From Flammeovirga sp. SJP92 (GTDB lineage Bacteria; Bacteroidota; Bacteroidia; Cytophagales; Flammeovirgaceae): a DNA stretch of 64,000 bases. Each line of letters starts with the position of its first letter. The stretch's first letter is position 1. Shown here one piece after another: positions 1 through 7,793 of the stretch. The stretch covers positions 1-64,000 of the forward strand of contig NZ_LQAQ01000100.1 of assembly GCF_001583495.1 (NCBI RefSeq). Direction: 5' to 3'. Under the pieces are notes generated by a model, which was not told where the DNA came from, made no database searches, and saw only the letters and a list, made by a program, of their open reading frames with translations. A program made the position numbers and the translations under genes.

Positions 1-385
<385 letters not shown>

Positions 386-507
386 CTTTTACGGTTGAGG
401 TAGTAGGAATACTACCTCAGCAAAGTTTTTCCTTTTCACTGTCAATGAAGTTATAAACAACTTCATGATAGTGATTAAATTCTAACTCATTAGATCATTA
501 AGAACTT

Positions 508-619
508 GATGGTGCCAATGACGTAGGTGTTCACCTCTTCCCATTCCGAACAGAGCAGTTAAGCCCTACCGTGCTGATGGTACTGGGTTAACCCCCGGGA
601 GAGTAAGTCGGCGCCACAT
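508..619 (+). rRNA. 5S ribosomal RNA
   Basis: About 110 bases with the 5S signature: a terminal stem made by TGGTGCC (near 509) and GGCGCCA (near 611), the loop segment CACCTCTTCCCATTCCGAACAG, split here as CACCTCTTCCC plus ATTCCGAACAG, and the helix around GGGTTAACCCCCGGGAGAGTA. It follows the 23S gene on the same strand and ends just before the operon terminator. Ends are approximate to a few bases. Confidence 0.96.
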
Positions 620-631
620 TCATTAAATATA

Positions 632-670
632 GAAGGTTAGTTAACACAAGATGTTGACTAACCTTTTTTT
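632..670 (+). terminator. Rho-independent terminator of the rRNA operon
   Basis: A 14-base stem (AAGGTTAGTTAACA pairing with TGTTGACTAACCTT, one G-T wobble) with a short loop, followed by a run of seven T. It lies right behind the 5S gene. Confidence 0.9.
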
Positions 671-769
671 GTATTATAAAAAATAAATGTTTAAATCTTT
701 TTATATTAAAAGGACTTAAACTAATATTACATCAAGCAAACAATTTTTTAATTTTTATTATAGACTACG

Positions 770-1369
770 ATGAGAAAGATTTTTTTTAGTATCTCTTTAT
801 TAATGTGTTGTTCATTTTTAATGAATGCGCAAAGTATCAAAGTGAAAAAAGGCAAACTATCAGCTTTATCGAAAGTGACTTCGTATGATGTGGTTTTTTC
901 ATATGAAAATATGAATGTAGGTAAGATGACAGAAGAAGATTATGTTGCCGAAAAAGTAAAAGCCTACAATAAGAAAGAAAAAGGAAGAGGAGATGAATGG
1001 AAGGGAAAGTGGATCGCTGATCGAAATGAAAGGTTTGAGCCTAAGTTTATAACTTTATTCAATAAAAGCTCCGATGGACAGGTGAAAATTAAGGAAGGTG
1101 ATTCAAACTGCCCTTATGAAATGCATGTGAGAACTACAGACACAGAACCTGGTTTTAATGTAGGTGTGATGAGAAAAAATGCTTACATCTCAATGGAAAT
1201 TTCTTTTATTGAAAAAAAGACACAAAAAGTATTAGTGCTTATCGAATTATTGGATGCAAGAGGTAGAAGTGTTCAAGGGTATGATTTTGATACAGGTACA
1301 CGCTTAGAAGAGGGCTATGCAAAGGCCGGCAAAGGATTAGGCAATTTCTTTAGAAAAAAAGTAATGTAG
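770..1369 (+). CDS. Secreted protein of unknown function
   Basis: 199 residues beginning with a signal peptide (MRKIFFSISLLMCCSFLMNAQ, split here as MRKIFFSISLL and MCCSFLMNAQ; cleavage likely after NAQ), so the product should be periplasmic or on the outer membrane. The mature part is basic and mixed alpha/beta, with a segment VGKMTEEDYVAEKV and a GRGDEW segment that look like conserved positions in a Bacteroidota protein family I cannot name. No enzyme motif is visible. It stands alone between the rRNA terminator and its own terminator, so it is probably transcribed as a single gene. ATG start with the signal peptide directly behind it. No function assigned. Confidence 0.8.
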   Translation: MRKIFFSISLLMCCSFLMNAQSIKVKKGKLSALSKVTSYDVVFSYENMNVGKMTEEDYVAEKVKAYNKKEKGRGDEWKGKWIADRNERFEPKFITLFNKSSDGQVKIKEGDSNCPYEMHVRTTDTEPGFNVGVMRKNAYISMEISFIEKKTQKVLVLIELLDARGRSVQGYDFDTGTRLEEGYAKAGKGLGNFFRKKVM

Positions 1370-1390
1370 CAGGAAATAATGCTAAAGTAA

Positions 1391-1433
1391 AACAGAAAGT
1401 GAACTATAAACAGTTATCACTTTCTGTTTTTTT
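1391..1433 (+). terminator. Rho-independent terminator
   Basis: Perfect 12-base stem AACAGAAAGTGA / TCACTTTCTGTT followed by a T run, 20 bases after the stop of the secreted-protein gene. Confidence 0.85.
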
Positions 1434-1495
1434 GTGATAAAGCAAGTAGAATAAACTATTATTTCATTGAGTTGAAATCAAGAAATGATACTTAA

Positions 1496-1624
1496 TTACC
1501 TTGCTGAATGTTGTGTGATTTTGTTGATATCATTTTTAGCATAAGTGGGGCAAGTCTTATAAGTTCTACAAGATGTAAGACCTAATAACAATAGGCCAAT
1601 GCAAAAGATAAAAAAGCGTTTCAT
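1496..1624 (-). CDS. Small lipoprotein, 42 residues
   Basis: A short reading frame with ATG at 1624 encodes a 42-residue peptide: MKRFFIFCIGLLLLGLTSC, then RTYKTCPTYAKNDINK and a short tail. The lipobox LTSC is of good quality, so the mature product would be a lipid-anchored peptide of about 24 residues with one further Cys in a C-P-T-Y-A motif. It begins 17 bases after the stop codon of the LuxE-like gene on the same strand, so the two are probably co-transcribed. Function unknown; the clean signal sequence is the main support that it is real. Confidence 0.62.
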   Translation of the reverse strand: MKRFFIFCIGLLLLGLTSCRTYKTCPTYAKNDINKITQHSAR

Positions 1625-1641
1625 TATGTTTTAATTCTAAT

Positions 1642-2631
1642 TTATTGTATCATTAAATTACAACCCCTGACATCAGAATTATCAAACCTTCCTAGGACGT
1701 AAAACTGATTGGGGGTGTCGCCGGGAGCACCGATATCTTTTGTTTCAATAAAACAGCAAGATTCAATATTTCCCAAATCAACAACATTAATTCCGCCTCT
1801 TTTTGTTGTAGATAACGAAAAAGGGTCATTAATTTCTCTAAAAAATACCTTCATCCAAGGAGGGCACTGGAACTGTTCATCACCCAATGAGTATCCTTGT
1901 GACAAAAGTTCTGTCATACCATATTCTGAATGAATATTGTCAGTTTGAAAAGCTGATTTTAAAAGTTGATGAACTTCACTTCTTGTCATTTCTTTTCGCC
2001 TTCCCTTCATTCCTCCTGTTTCCATTACAATAATATCAGAAAAGTTGGATGGAAAATGCTCAGCGAAATCAAGAAGAGCAAAGGTGACACCAAATAAAAT
2101 AGCTTTCTCCCCTTTTGCTTGAATTTCAAGCAATTTATGAGCCAACCTTTCATGGTCATTTAGGTAAAAGTCAGAGTATTGACCTGAAGAATCCATAAAA
2201 TCACTTATCATACAAATCAAAGAAGCATCTTTACGTTCTAAATAACTCGGTAAAAGTGCTAAAATATGTATTTTTTCAAGAGGGCCGTAAATCTCTTGAA
2301 AATAGGTTGTTGTAATATTTTTATAATGTAATAAGTCAGAAACATAGTGCTTACTGCGGACAGATCCTGTAGTTCCACTGCTTTGAAAGACACGTTCTAC
2401 AGGTGAATTATTACATAATACCTGTTGTGTCTTAAAAAATTCAATAGGCATAAATGGAATTTCAGTAATCTTATGTATCTTATTATATGAAACGTTTAGG
2501 TAAGAAAGGTATTGAGCATAAATAGGATTTTCTTTTGCTTGAAAATGAAAAGCTTCTAGTGCTGCTTCTTCAAAATCTCTTTCGTCCTTGATCGTAAATA
2601 TTTTCTTTTTGAATTGATCTATAAATTCCAT
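1642..2631 (-). CDS. LuxE-like acyl-protein synthetase family ligase
   Basis: 329 residues resembling the LuxE branch of the adenylate-forming superfamily, which activates a carboxylic acid with ATP and transfers it to a protein or carrier. Visible motifs are the Ser/Thr/Gly-rich nucleotide loop SSGTTGSVRSKH (about residue 84) and the SEYGMTELLSQ segment (about 236-246) that binds the adenylate in this superfamily. The length is slightly below LuxE itself. No luxCD genes are nearby, so bioluminescence is not implied; members of this family occur widely in Bacteroidota without lux genes. It precedes a small lipoprotein gene on the same strand. Substrate unknown. Confidence 0.75.
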   Translation of the reverse strand: MEFIDQFKKKIFTIKDERDFEEAALEAFHFQAKENPIYAQYLSYLNVSYNKIHKITEIPFMPIEFFKTQQVLCNNSPVERVFQSSGTTGSVRSKHYVSDLLHYKNITTTYFQEIYGPLEKIHILALLPSYLERKDASLICMISDFMDSSGQYSDFYLNDHERLAHKLLEIQAKGEKAILFGVTFALLDFAEHFPSNFSDIIVMETGGMKGRRKEMTRSEVHQLLKSAFQTDNIHSEYGMTELLSQGYSLGDEQFQCPPWMKVFFREINDPFSLSTTKRGGINVVDLGNIESCCFIETKDIGAPGDTPNQFYVLGRFDNSDVRGCNLMIQ

Positions 2632-2751
2632 TAATATATATTGGATTAAACTATTGGTAATAAACTATTTTACCTATTGAGTTCGATAAGCAAAATAACA
2701 AAAATTGTAGATAATAATATTAACCACTCTGATAAATCAATTATTAATCAT

Positions 2752-3375
2752 ATGATTTCGCAAAGATATAGAACACTATTCATCAAGCTGCCGATTGGAA
2801 TGTTAATGCTTTCAATATTAATATCCTGTTTTGGTGAACCTGAATTTCCTCTTGAACCAGAAATCGAGTTTGCTTGGATAGAAAATAGTAATACTGAAGC
2901 AACACAAGACGATGTCTATCTCGCAATTAAATTTAGAGATGGTGATGGAGATTTAGGGTTGGGACAAATGGATACTGTGGGCCCTTATGCTCCTTATGAG
3001 GAAGATAAGTTGCCGGAGGATACAGTGAAAAATAAATACCATAATAATTATTTTGTAACTGTATTGAGAAAAGAAAATGATGGCGTTTATAGACCTGTTG
3101 TTTTTGAAGCAAATCAAGATTTTAATGGTAGATTTCCAATGCTGAACAACTCAGACAGAGAACGCCCTTTGGAAGGTGAATTGAGATATGGAATCGTATT
3201 ATATTATGATGGTACTTTTGAATCTCCATTATTGAAAGGTGATTCTGTAAAGTTCAATATTCATATTGCCGATAGAGCTCTCAATGAGAGTAATATAATC
3301 ACTACAGAGGGAGTGGAAATTGGGAGCCCAAAATCCAAAGATGATCCAAATACACCACCTCCTGGAGGAGATTGA
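2752..3375 (+). CDS. Lipoprotein of unknown function
   Basis: 207 residues from the ATG at 2752. An upstream in-frame TTG at 2677 would add a polar 25-residue stretch in front of the signal sequence and is unlikely. The N-terminus has a hydrophobic stretch ending in the lipobox SILISC, so the protein is probably lipid-anchored. The mature part has an acidic motif FRDGDGDLG (a possible Ca-binding-like turn seen in Bacteroidota lipoproteins) and a Pro-rich tail PPPGGD. It is convergent with porT. No specific function can be assigned. Confidence 0.75.
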   Translation: MISQRYRTLFIKLPIGMLMLSILISCFGEPEFPLEPEIEFAWIENSNTEATQDDVYLAIKFRDGDGDLGLGQMDTVGPYAPYEEDKLPEDTVKNKYHNNYFVTVLRKENDGVYRPVVFEANQDFNGRFPMLNNSDRERPLEGELRYGIVLYYDGTFESPLLKGDSVKFNIHIADRALNESNIITTEGVEIGSPKSKDDPNTPPPGGD

Positions 3376-3453
3376 TGAAATTATTGGCAATAAGCGGAAA
3401 GTGGTCTTCTTTATGTGATTTTGACCAAAATCAAAGAAATATTTTATACCGTG

Positions 3454-3500
3454 AAATCTCCTTTGTTATTATCCTTCAAAGTTAATAATAAAGGAGATTT
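3454..3500. terminator. Long hairpin between convergent genes, overlapping the porT stop
   Basis: An 18-base near-perfect inverted repeat (AAATCTCCTTTGTTATTA against its complement TAATAATAAAGGAGATTT, one G-T pair) encloses an 11-base loop. It contains the last codons and stop of porT and lies 80 bases behind the convergent lipoprotein gene. A strong T run is lacking on either strand, so its role as a terminator is only likely. Confidence 0.5.
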
Positions 3501-4278
3501 TGTGTAAGCGGATAGCGTCTACAAACGGCATGTAGAGTGATTCTCCTGAGTGATCTGCCACATTCATTAAACCGTGGGAAATACGGACTTCTGGTGAAAG
3601 ACAGAACATTCGATTATAAATATGCATACCAAAACCCCATGTGAAAGAGACGTTATAACTTTGCAGATTAACAAAAAACTCTTCTCTAGTGGATTCTTGT
3701 TTTGTGGCAACCGTAAATGATGGAGTGATACCTCCTAATAAATAGAATCTATGATTTTTTCTTCTGTCCGACTGGTACTTTAGCATGATTGGAAATTCTA
3801 AAGTAGTATTAGACTGCAATTGTACCAAATCCTCAGGCTTGACAATGATACTGGAAGGAGGAAGTTGGTAACCTAATGTGTCCATGGTAAACCTTCTTGA
3901 ATAAAAGGAAACATTAGGAGAGAATCTTAATGCCCAGTGACTGTCTTTGGATAATTTGACATTGAGTAGAAAACCTAGTAGGAAACTCGCTGTAGTTTGT
4001 GGAGTAATATAAACAGCGGTTGTATCCGTCCCTTCTACACTGAAGGCATTTTGGGAAGGATCTAATCCTACAGGAGAGGAAACGAAGCCTATTTGAAAAC
4101 CGTAATGAAATTTCTTTTTATCGAATTTCGGTAGGTTTATGACAGTATCTAATGTTTTTCCAGTGTACTGACTATAGGAGTGATGTTGAAGTCCTAATGT
4201 CAGTACAAGGAAAAAAGCTGAAAAAATTATTTTTGACCAGTGTAAACTGAGCTTATTCCAAACGTAAGTGAAGTACAT
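3469..4278 (-). CDS. porT: PorT/SprT-like outer-membrane protein of the type IX secretion system
   Basis: 269 residues with an N-terminal signal segment and a beta-barrel sequence pattern. The motif [17 protein letters not shown] (residues about 49-65) and the following [14 protein letters not shown] are typical of PorT, an outer-membrane protein required for type IX secretion and, in gliding Bacteroidota, for SprB-driven motility. Its position directly after ubiE is the arrangement common in Bacteroidota. The start at 4278 lies inside ubiE, giving an overlap of 52 bases; no later ATG precedes the signal segment. The overlap suggests translational coupling. Family assignment rests on motif recognition and synteny. 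Confidence 0.82.
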   Translation of the reverse strand: MYFTYVWNKLSLHWSKIIFSAFFLVLTLGLQHHSYSQYTGKTLDTVINLPKFDKKKFHYGFQIGFVSSPVGLDPSQNAFSVEGTDTTAVYITPQTTASFLLGFLLNVKLSKDSHWALRFSPNVSFYSRRFTMDTLGYQLPPSSIIVKPEDLVQLQSNTTLEFPIMLKYQSDRRKNHRFYLLGGITPSFTVATKQESTREEFFVNLQSYNVSFTWGFGMHIYNRMFCLSPEVRISHGLMNVADHSGESLYMPFVDAIRLHKISFIINFEG

Positions 4279-4952
4279 GTTACCTTGTTATAGCCTAACT
4301 TCTTCATGATACCAGTGAAAGCATCACCATACGGGAATTGCTCAACTGACTCAGGAAGATAAGTATAAGCGGAGTTATCTTTTGAGACAATCTTTCCAAT
4401 TAAAGGCAAAATATTCATCGAGTAGAATCTGTAAAGCTGTTTAAAAGGGAAGGATTGTGGTTGTGAGAATTCAAGTACAACTAATGTGCCATTAGGTTTA
4501 AGAACTCTTTTGATTTCTGATAGACCTTTTTCAAGATTCTCAAAATTACGCACTCCAAAAGCAACTGTCACAGCTTCAAAGGAATTATCTTCAAAAGGAA
4601 GATTTTCAGAATCTCCAATTTGCAAATCAATTTTGTCTGATAAACCTCTCTTCGCTACTTTTTCACGACCTACTTTTACCATACCTTCAGAAATATCAGC
4701 ACCAGTGATTTTGTCTGGACTTAAAGTAGCCCAAGCCTGTAATGCAAGGTCACCAGTTCCTGTAGCAACATCCAAAATTGTTTTAGGTTGTTGTTTTTTA
4801 AGCTTGTTGATTGCAACTTTTCTCCAGTATATATCAATACCGCCACTTAAGACTCTATTCAACAAATCATACTTTGCTGATATATTGTCAAACATGTTTG
4901 CAACCTGCTCTTTTTTTCCTTCTTCTCTGTTTTTATATGGGAGTACTGTCAT
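4227..4952 (-). CDS. ubiE: Demethylmenaquinone methyltransferase
   Basis: 241 residues, full length for UbiE/MenG. It methylates demethylmenaquinone with S-adenosylmethionine as the last step of menaquinone synthesis. Visible features are the N-terminal signature [18 protein letters not shown], the SAM-binding loop [15 protein letters not shown], and the family motifs [15 protein letters not shown] and LVVLEFSQP. The 3' end overlaps porT. A TAATTTTG promoter-like box lies about 100 bases upstream on the minus strand (5053-5060). Confident assignment. Confidence 0.95.
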   Translation of the reverse strand: MTVLPYKNREEGKKEQVANMFDNISAKYDLLNRVLSGGIDIYWRKVAINKLKKQQPKTILDVATGTGDLALQAWATLSPDKITGADISEGMVKVGREKVAKRGLSDKIDLQIGDSENLPFEDNSFEAVTVAFGVRNFENLEKGLSEIKRVLKPNGTLVVLEFSQPQSFPFKQLYRFYSMNILPLIGKIVSKDNSAYTYLPESVEQFPYGDAFTGIMKKLGYNKVTCTSLTFGISSVYTGQK

Positions 4953-5113
4953 GATTTCTTATTTTTTTATCTAACGATTGTTAGAATAATAGATATGATC
5001 TATATTGCTCGTTTAAAGCACTTTTAACATAACTAGAACTTCAAACGTGCCACAAAATTATAACTTTTAGAGTGTAGATCAATTTGTTTTGTATATAAAC
5101 TTTAAATACTATG

Positions 5114-5129
5114 ATTTTGTTGACAAAAT
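5114..5129. promoter_or_regulatory. Perfect 7+7 palindrome upstream of the first PorE-like gene
   Basis: ATTTTGT-TG-ACAAAAT ends 10 bases before the ATG at 5140. It could be an operator or the promoter-proximal part of the leader. No regulator is identified. Confidence 0.35.
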
Positions 5130-5139
5130 TCCTGATTAA

Positions 5140-7542
5140 ATGACTTCAAAATTCACTTTTATTAAAATTTACGGTAGTAGAATTTTATTTTTTGTCTCGA
5201 TAATTTTTCTTTTTTCAACTCATCATACTTCAGCTCAGAAACTTAAAAAATCATCTGAACTTAAAAAGTATCTCAAATACGCCAAAGAATCCATTGAATT
5301 CAACTTATACAAGGATGCCATTGATGCTTTGTTAGAAGTAGAAGAAGAAGGCCGAAAATTTGATGAATGGAACTTTATGATGGGGTATGCTTATCAGCAT
5401 GCTTTATACCTCAATAAGAGTAAGTCATTAGGCTACTTTGAAAGTATACAAGATAGAGAAATCTATTACGACATTGATTTTTATGTAGCTAAGGCTTTAC
5501 ATCTGAATCATCGCTTTGAAGAAGCTCATAAATTATTTGATAAGTTTTTGAGAGATTATGAGGAGCTTGATGAAGAAACTGTAGCAATGGTTGAAAGATA
5601 CAAATCGCAATGTGTGGTTGGACAACAGCTCATGAAAGATTCTTTAGACCTTTTGATCGTTAATTTAGGTGAAAACGTTAACACTAAATACACGGAGATT
5701 GCACCTGTTCTTTCAGCGGATGAAAATATGATGGTAATTACTTCCAGAAGAGATGGAGGAGTGGGTGGCGAGATTGATGAGCTATCTGGATTATATTATG
5801 AGGATGTGTACGTAACACATAGAAATAAGGAAGGAGAATGGAAGAAAGTAACATCAATTAGTAATAACATTAATTCGGTTCACCATGATGCGGCTGTAGG
5901 TCTTTCTCCTGATGGTAATACACTGTTTTTATATCATGCTGATGGGAAAATTGGGAAAAACGGAGAATCAGGTGGAGATATCTATCAAAGTAAATGGAAT
6001 GGTCTTGATTGGTCAAAACCTCAACCTTTGCCATCTACTATCAACTCTGCTTTTTCTGAAACACATGCTACGATTTCTGCAGATGGAAAATCACTTTACT
6101 TTACAAGTACAAGAAAAGGTAAAAAAGCTTTAGGCGGACAGGATATATATGTTTCCCACTTACAGGCAGACGGCACATGGGGTGATGCTGAAAATTTGGG
6201 TCCTAATATCAATACAGAATATGATGAAGAAGGGCCTTTTGTTCACCCTAATGGAAAAGTATTGTACTTCAGTTCTAAAGGCCATGATGGAATGGGAGGC
6301 TATGATATCTTTTATTCTGAATGGGATGAAGAATATCAGAAATGGGGAAAAGCAAAAAATATTGGCTATCCTATAAACACTGCGGATCATGATGTGTTTT
6401 ATGTGATTTCTTCTGATGGTGAAAGAGGGTATTTTTCATCCATTAGGGAAGACAGTTTTGGAGGGCCAGATATTTATATGGCAATGATTCCATCTAAAAC
6501 AATCACATTGATTGCGATGAACGGTGAAATTAGAGATGCAGAAACGAATAACCTTATAGAAGCACAAATCAAAGTTATTGATAATAATACAGGAGAGGTG
6601 ATTCAAGATCTGAAAGCAGAAGGAGGAAAATACCTGTTTTATTTAGATCCATTTAAAAACTATGGAATAAGAGTAATGCAAAATGGTTATTTATTTCACT
6701 CTAAAAATGTCTACATTCCAGAACAGACAGATTACATAGAAATCTCTGAAAATATTGCATTACAAAAAATAGGAGACTTAAAGAAAGAAAAATTAAAAAA
6801 TATCTTTTTCGAAGATCAAGGTCTCACTCCAACGTCAGAGTATGAGTTGGACGATCTTGCAAAATTTATAAAAAGTGTAGAAGGTTATGTAGTTGATGTC
6901 AACGTACATTCTGCAAAATATGAAGGAAAAGATTCTTTAGAAGTATTGAAATTGTCACAAAAAAATGCAGAAAATATTTTTAAAGAATTAGTAACCAGAG
7001 ATGTAGATATGGAGAAGCTCTCTGTCCATGGCTATGGATGGCAACATCCAATTACTTCTAACCTTTCACAACTAGGAAGACTTAAAAATGAAAGAATTGA
7101 ATATGTAGTAAGAACACCGGAGGAAATTGTAGTATTTGAAGAGATTATTGAAGATGTAGAAGAACCTTTGCCTCAACTTACCCCACATTTAGGCGAGGTT
7201 ATGGATATTGCAGGTACAATTACTTTTGCCTTTGGAAGTAATACAATTACAGAAGAAAGTTATAGAATTATTGCTCAAGTTTTTGATGTGATGTACAGAT
7301 ATCCAAATCTGGTAGTAGAAGTAGGAGGACATACAGACAACAGAGGTTCAAAATCTTTCAACTATAAATTAGGAGAGAAACGAGCAAGGATAGTTGTTCA
7401 AGAACTTGTAAGAATGGGTATAGAAAAAGAAAGGTTGAAATATAAAACTTTTGGATTCGATATGCCTATAGCTGACAATAACACTGAAGAAGGGCGTAAA
7501 AAGAACAGAAGAATTTCTTTTACCCCTCTAATGTTTAAATAA
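5140..7542 (+). CDS. PorE-like TPR / PD40 propeller / OmpA cell-envelope protein
   Basis: 800 residues. Signal peptide 1-32; TPR-like helices about 35-165; a PD40 (WD40-like) propeller about 185-450 with repeated SPDGNTLFL / SADGKSLYFTS / HPNGKVLYFSSKG strands; a carboxypeptidase-regulatory-like beta sandwich about 457-540; a degenerate OmpA-like domain about 550-658; and a C-terminal OmpA peptidoglycan-binding domain about 690-800 with GGHTDNRGS and the KKNRR end motif. The domain order matches PorE of the type IX secretion system, which links the outer-membrane apparatus to peptidoglycan. The degenerate domain lacks the conserved Asp and Arg of OmpA domains. A second protein of the same design follows. 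It could be PorE or one of its many Bacteroidota paralogues. Confidence 0.8.
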   Translation: MTSKFTFIKIYGSRILFFVSIIFLFSTHHTSAQKLKKSSELKKYLKYAKESIEFNLYKDAIDALLEVEEEGRKFDEWNFMMGYAYQHALYLNKSKSLGYFESIQDREIYYDIDFYVAKALHLNHRFEEAHKLFDKFLRDYEELDEETVAMVERYKSQCVVGQQLMKDSLDLLIVNLGENVNTKYTEIAPVLSADENMMVITSRRDGGVGGEIDELSGLYYEDVYVTHRNKEGEWKKVTSISNNINSVHHDAAVGLSPDGNTLFLYHADGKIGKNGESGGDIYQSKWNGLDWSKPQPLPSTINSAFSETHATISADGKSLYFTSTRKGKKALGGQDIYVSHLQADGTWGDAENLGPNINTEYDEEGPFVHPNGKVLYFSSKGHDGMGGYDIFYSEWDEEYQKWGKAKNIGYPINTADHDVFYVISSDGERGYFSSIREDSFGGPDIYMAMIPSKTITLIAMNGEIRDAETNNLIEAQIKVIDNNTGEVIQDLKAEGGKYLFYLDPFKNYGIRVMQNGYLFHSKNVYIPEQTDYIEISENIALQKIGDLKKEKLKNIFFEDQGLTPTSEYELDDLAKFIKSVEGYVVDVNVHSAKYEGKDSLEVLKLSQKNAENIFKELVTRDVDMEKLSVHGYGWQHPITSNLSQLGRLKNERIEYVVRTPEEIVVFEEIIEDVEEPLPQLTPHLGEVMDIAGTITFAFGSNTITEESYRIIAQVFDVMYRYPNLVVEVGGHTDNRGSKSFNYKLGEKRARIVVQELVRMGIEKERLKYKTFGFDMPIADNNTEEGRKKNRRISFTPLMFK

Positions 7543-7565
7543 TAAATTAAATAAATAATTAACAG

Positions 7566-7679
7566 ACAATATTATTTAAAGAGCGGTTCTTTAAAATAAC
7601 TCAATAAACTAAAAGAAAGGTAGGAGGTTTTATATTAGAATCATCTATTACTGGAGTCGTACACTTTAAATAATATTGT
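7566..7679. repeat. Perfect 16-base inverted repeat spanning 114 bases
   Basis: ACAATATTATTTAAAG at 7566-7581 recurs exactly as its complement at 7664-7679. The 82 bases between are not obviously structured. It lies in the gap between the two PorE-like genes. It might be a folded leader RNA, a regulatory loop or a degraded mobile element. Confidence 0.6.
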
Positions 7680-7714
7680 TTTAGTAATTATTATAAGCTA
7701 ACAATAATAAATCA

Positions 7715-7737
7715 TGTTTTGGTTCGTAATCAAAACA
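7715..7737. promoter_or_regulatory. Interrupted palindrome upstream of the second PorE-like gene
   Basis: TGTTTTG and CAAAACA separated by nine bases, 57 bases before the chosen ATG at 7794. A possible operator; the arms resemble but do not equal those before the first PorE-like gene. Confidence 0.25.
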
Positions 7738-7793
7738 TAACGCTGTTTTATCACTTTAAATTAATCATGAATCTGACTTATAAGATTAACATT

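Noticed and set aside
1642-2631. Lux bioluminescence operon
   Set aside because: Only a LuxE-like gene is present; no luxAB or luxC.
2677-2751. Upstream TTG start for the lipoprotein
   Set aside because: It puts a polar 25-residue stretch before the signal sequence; the ATG at 2752 is better.
7719-7793. Upstream TTG/ATG starts for the second PorE-like gene
   Set aside because: The signal peptide begins at the ATG at 7794; the TTG overlaps a palindrome.
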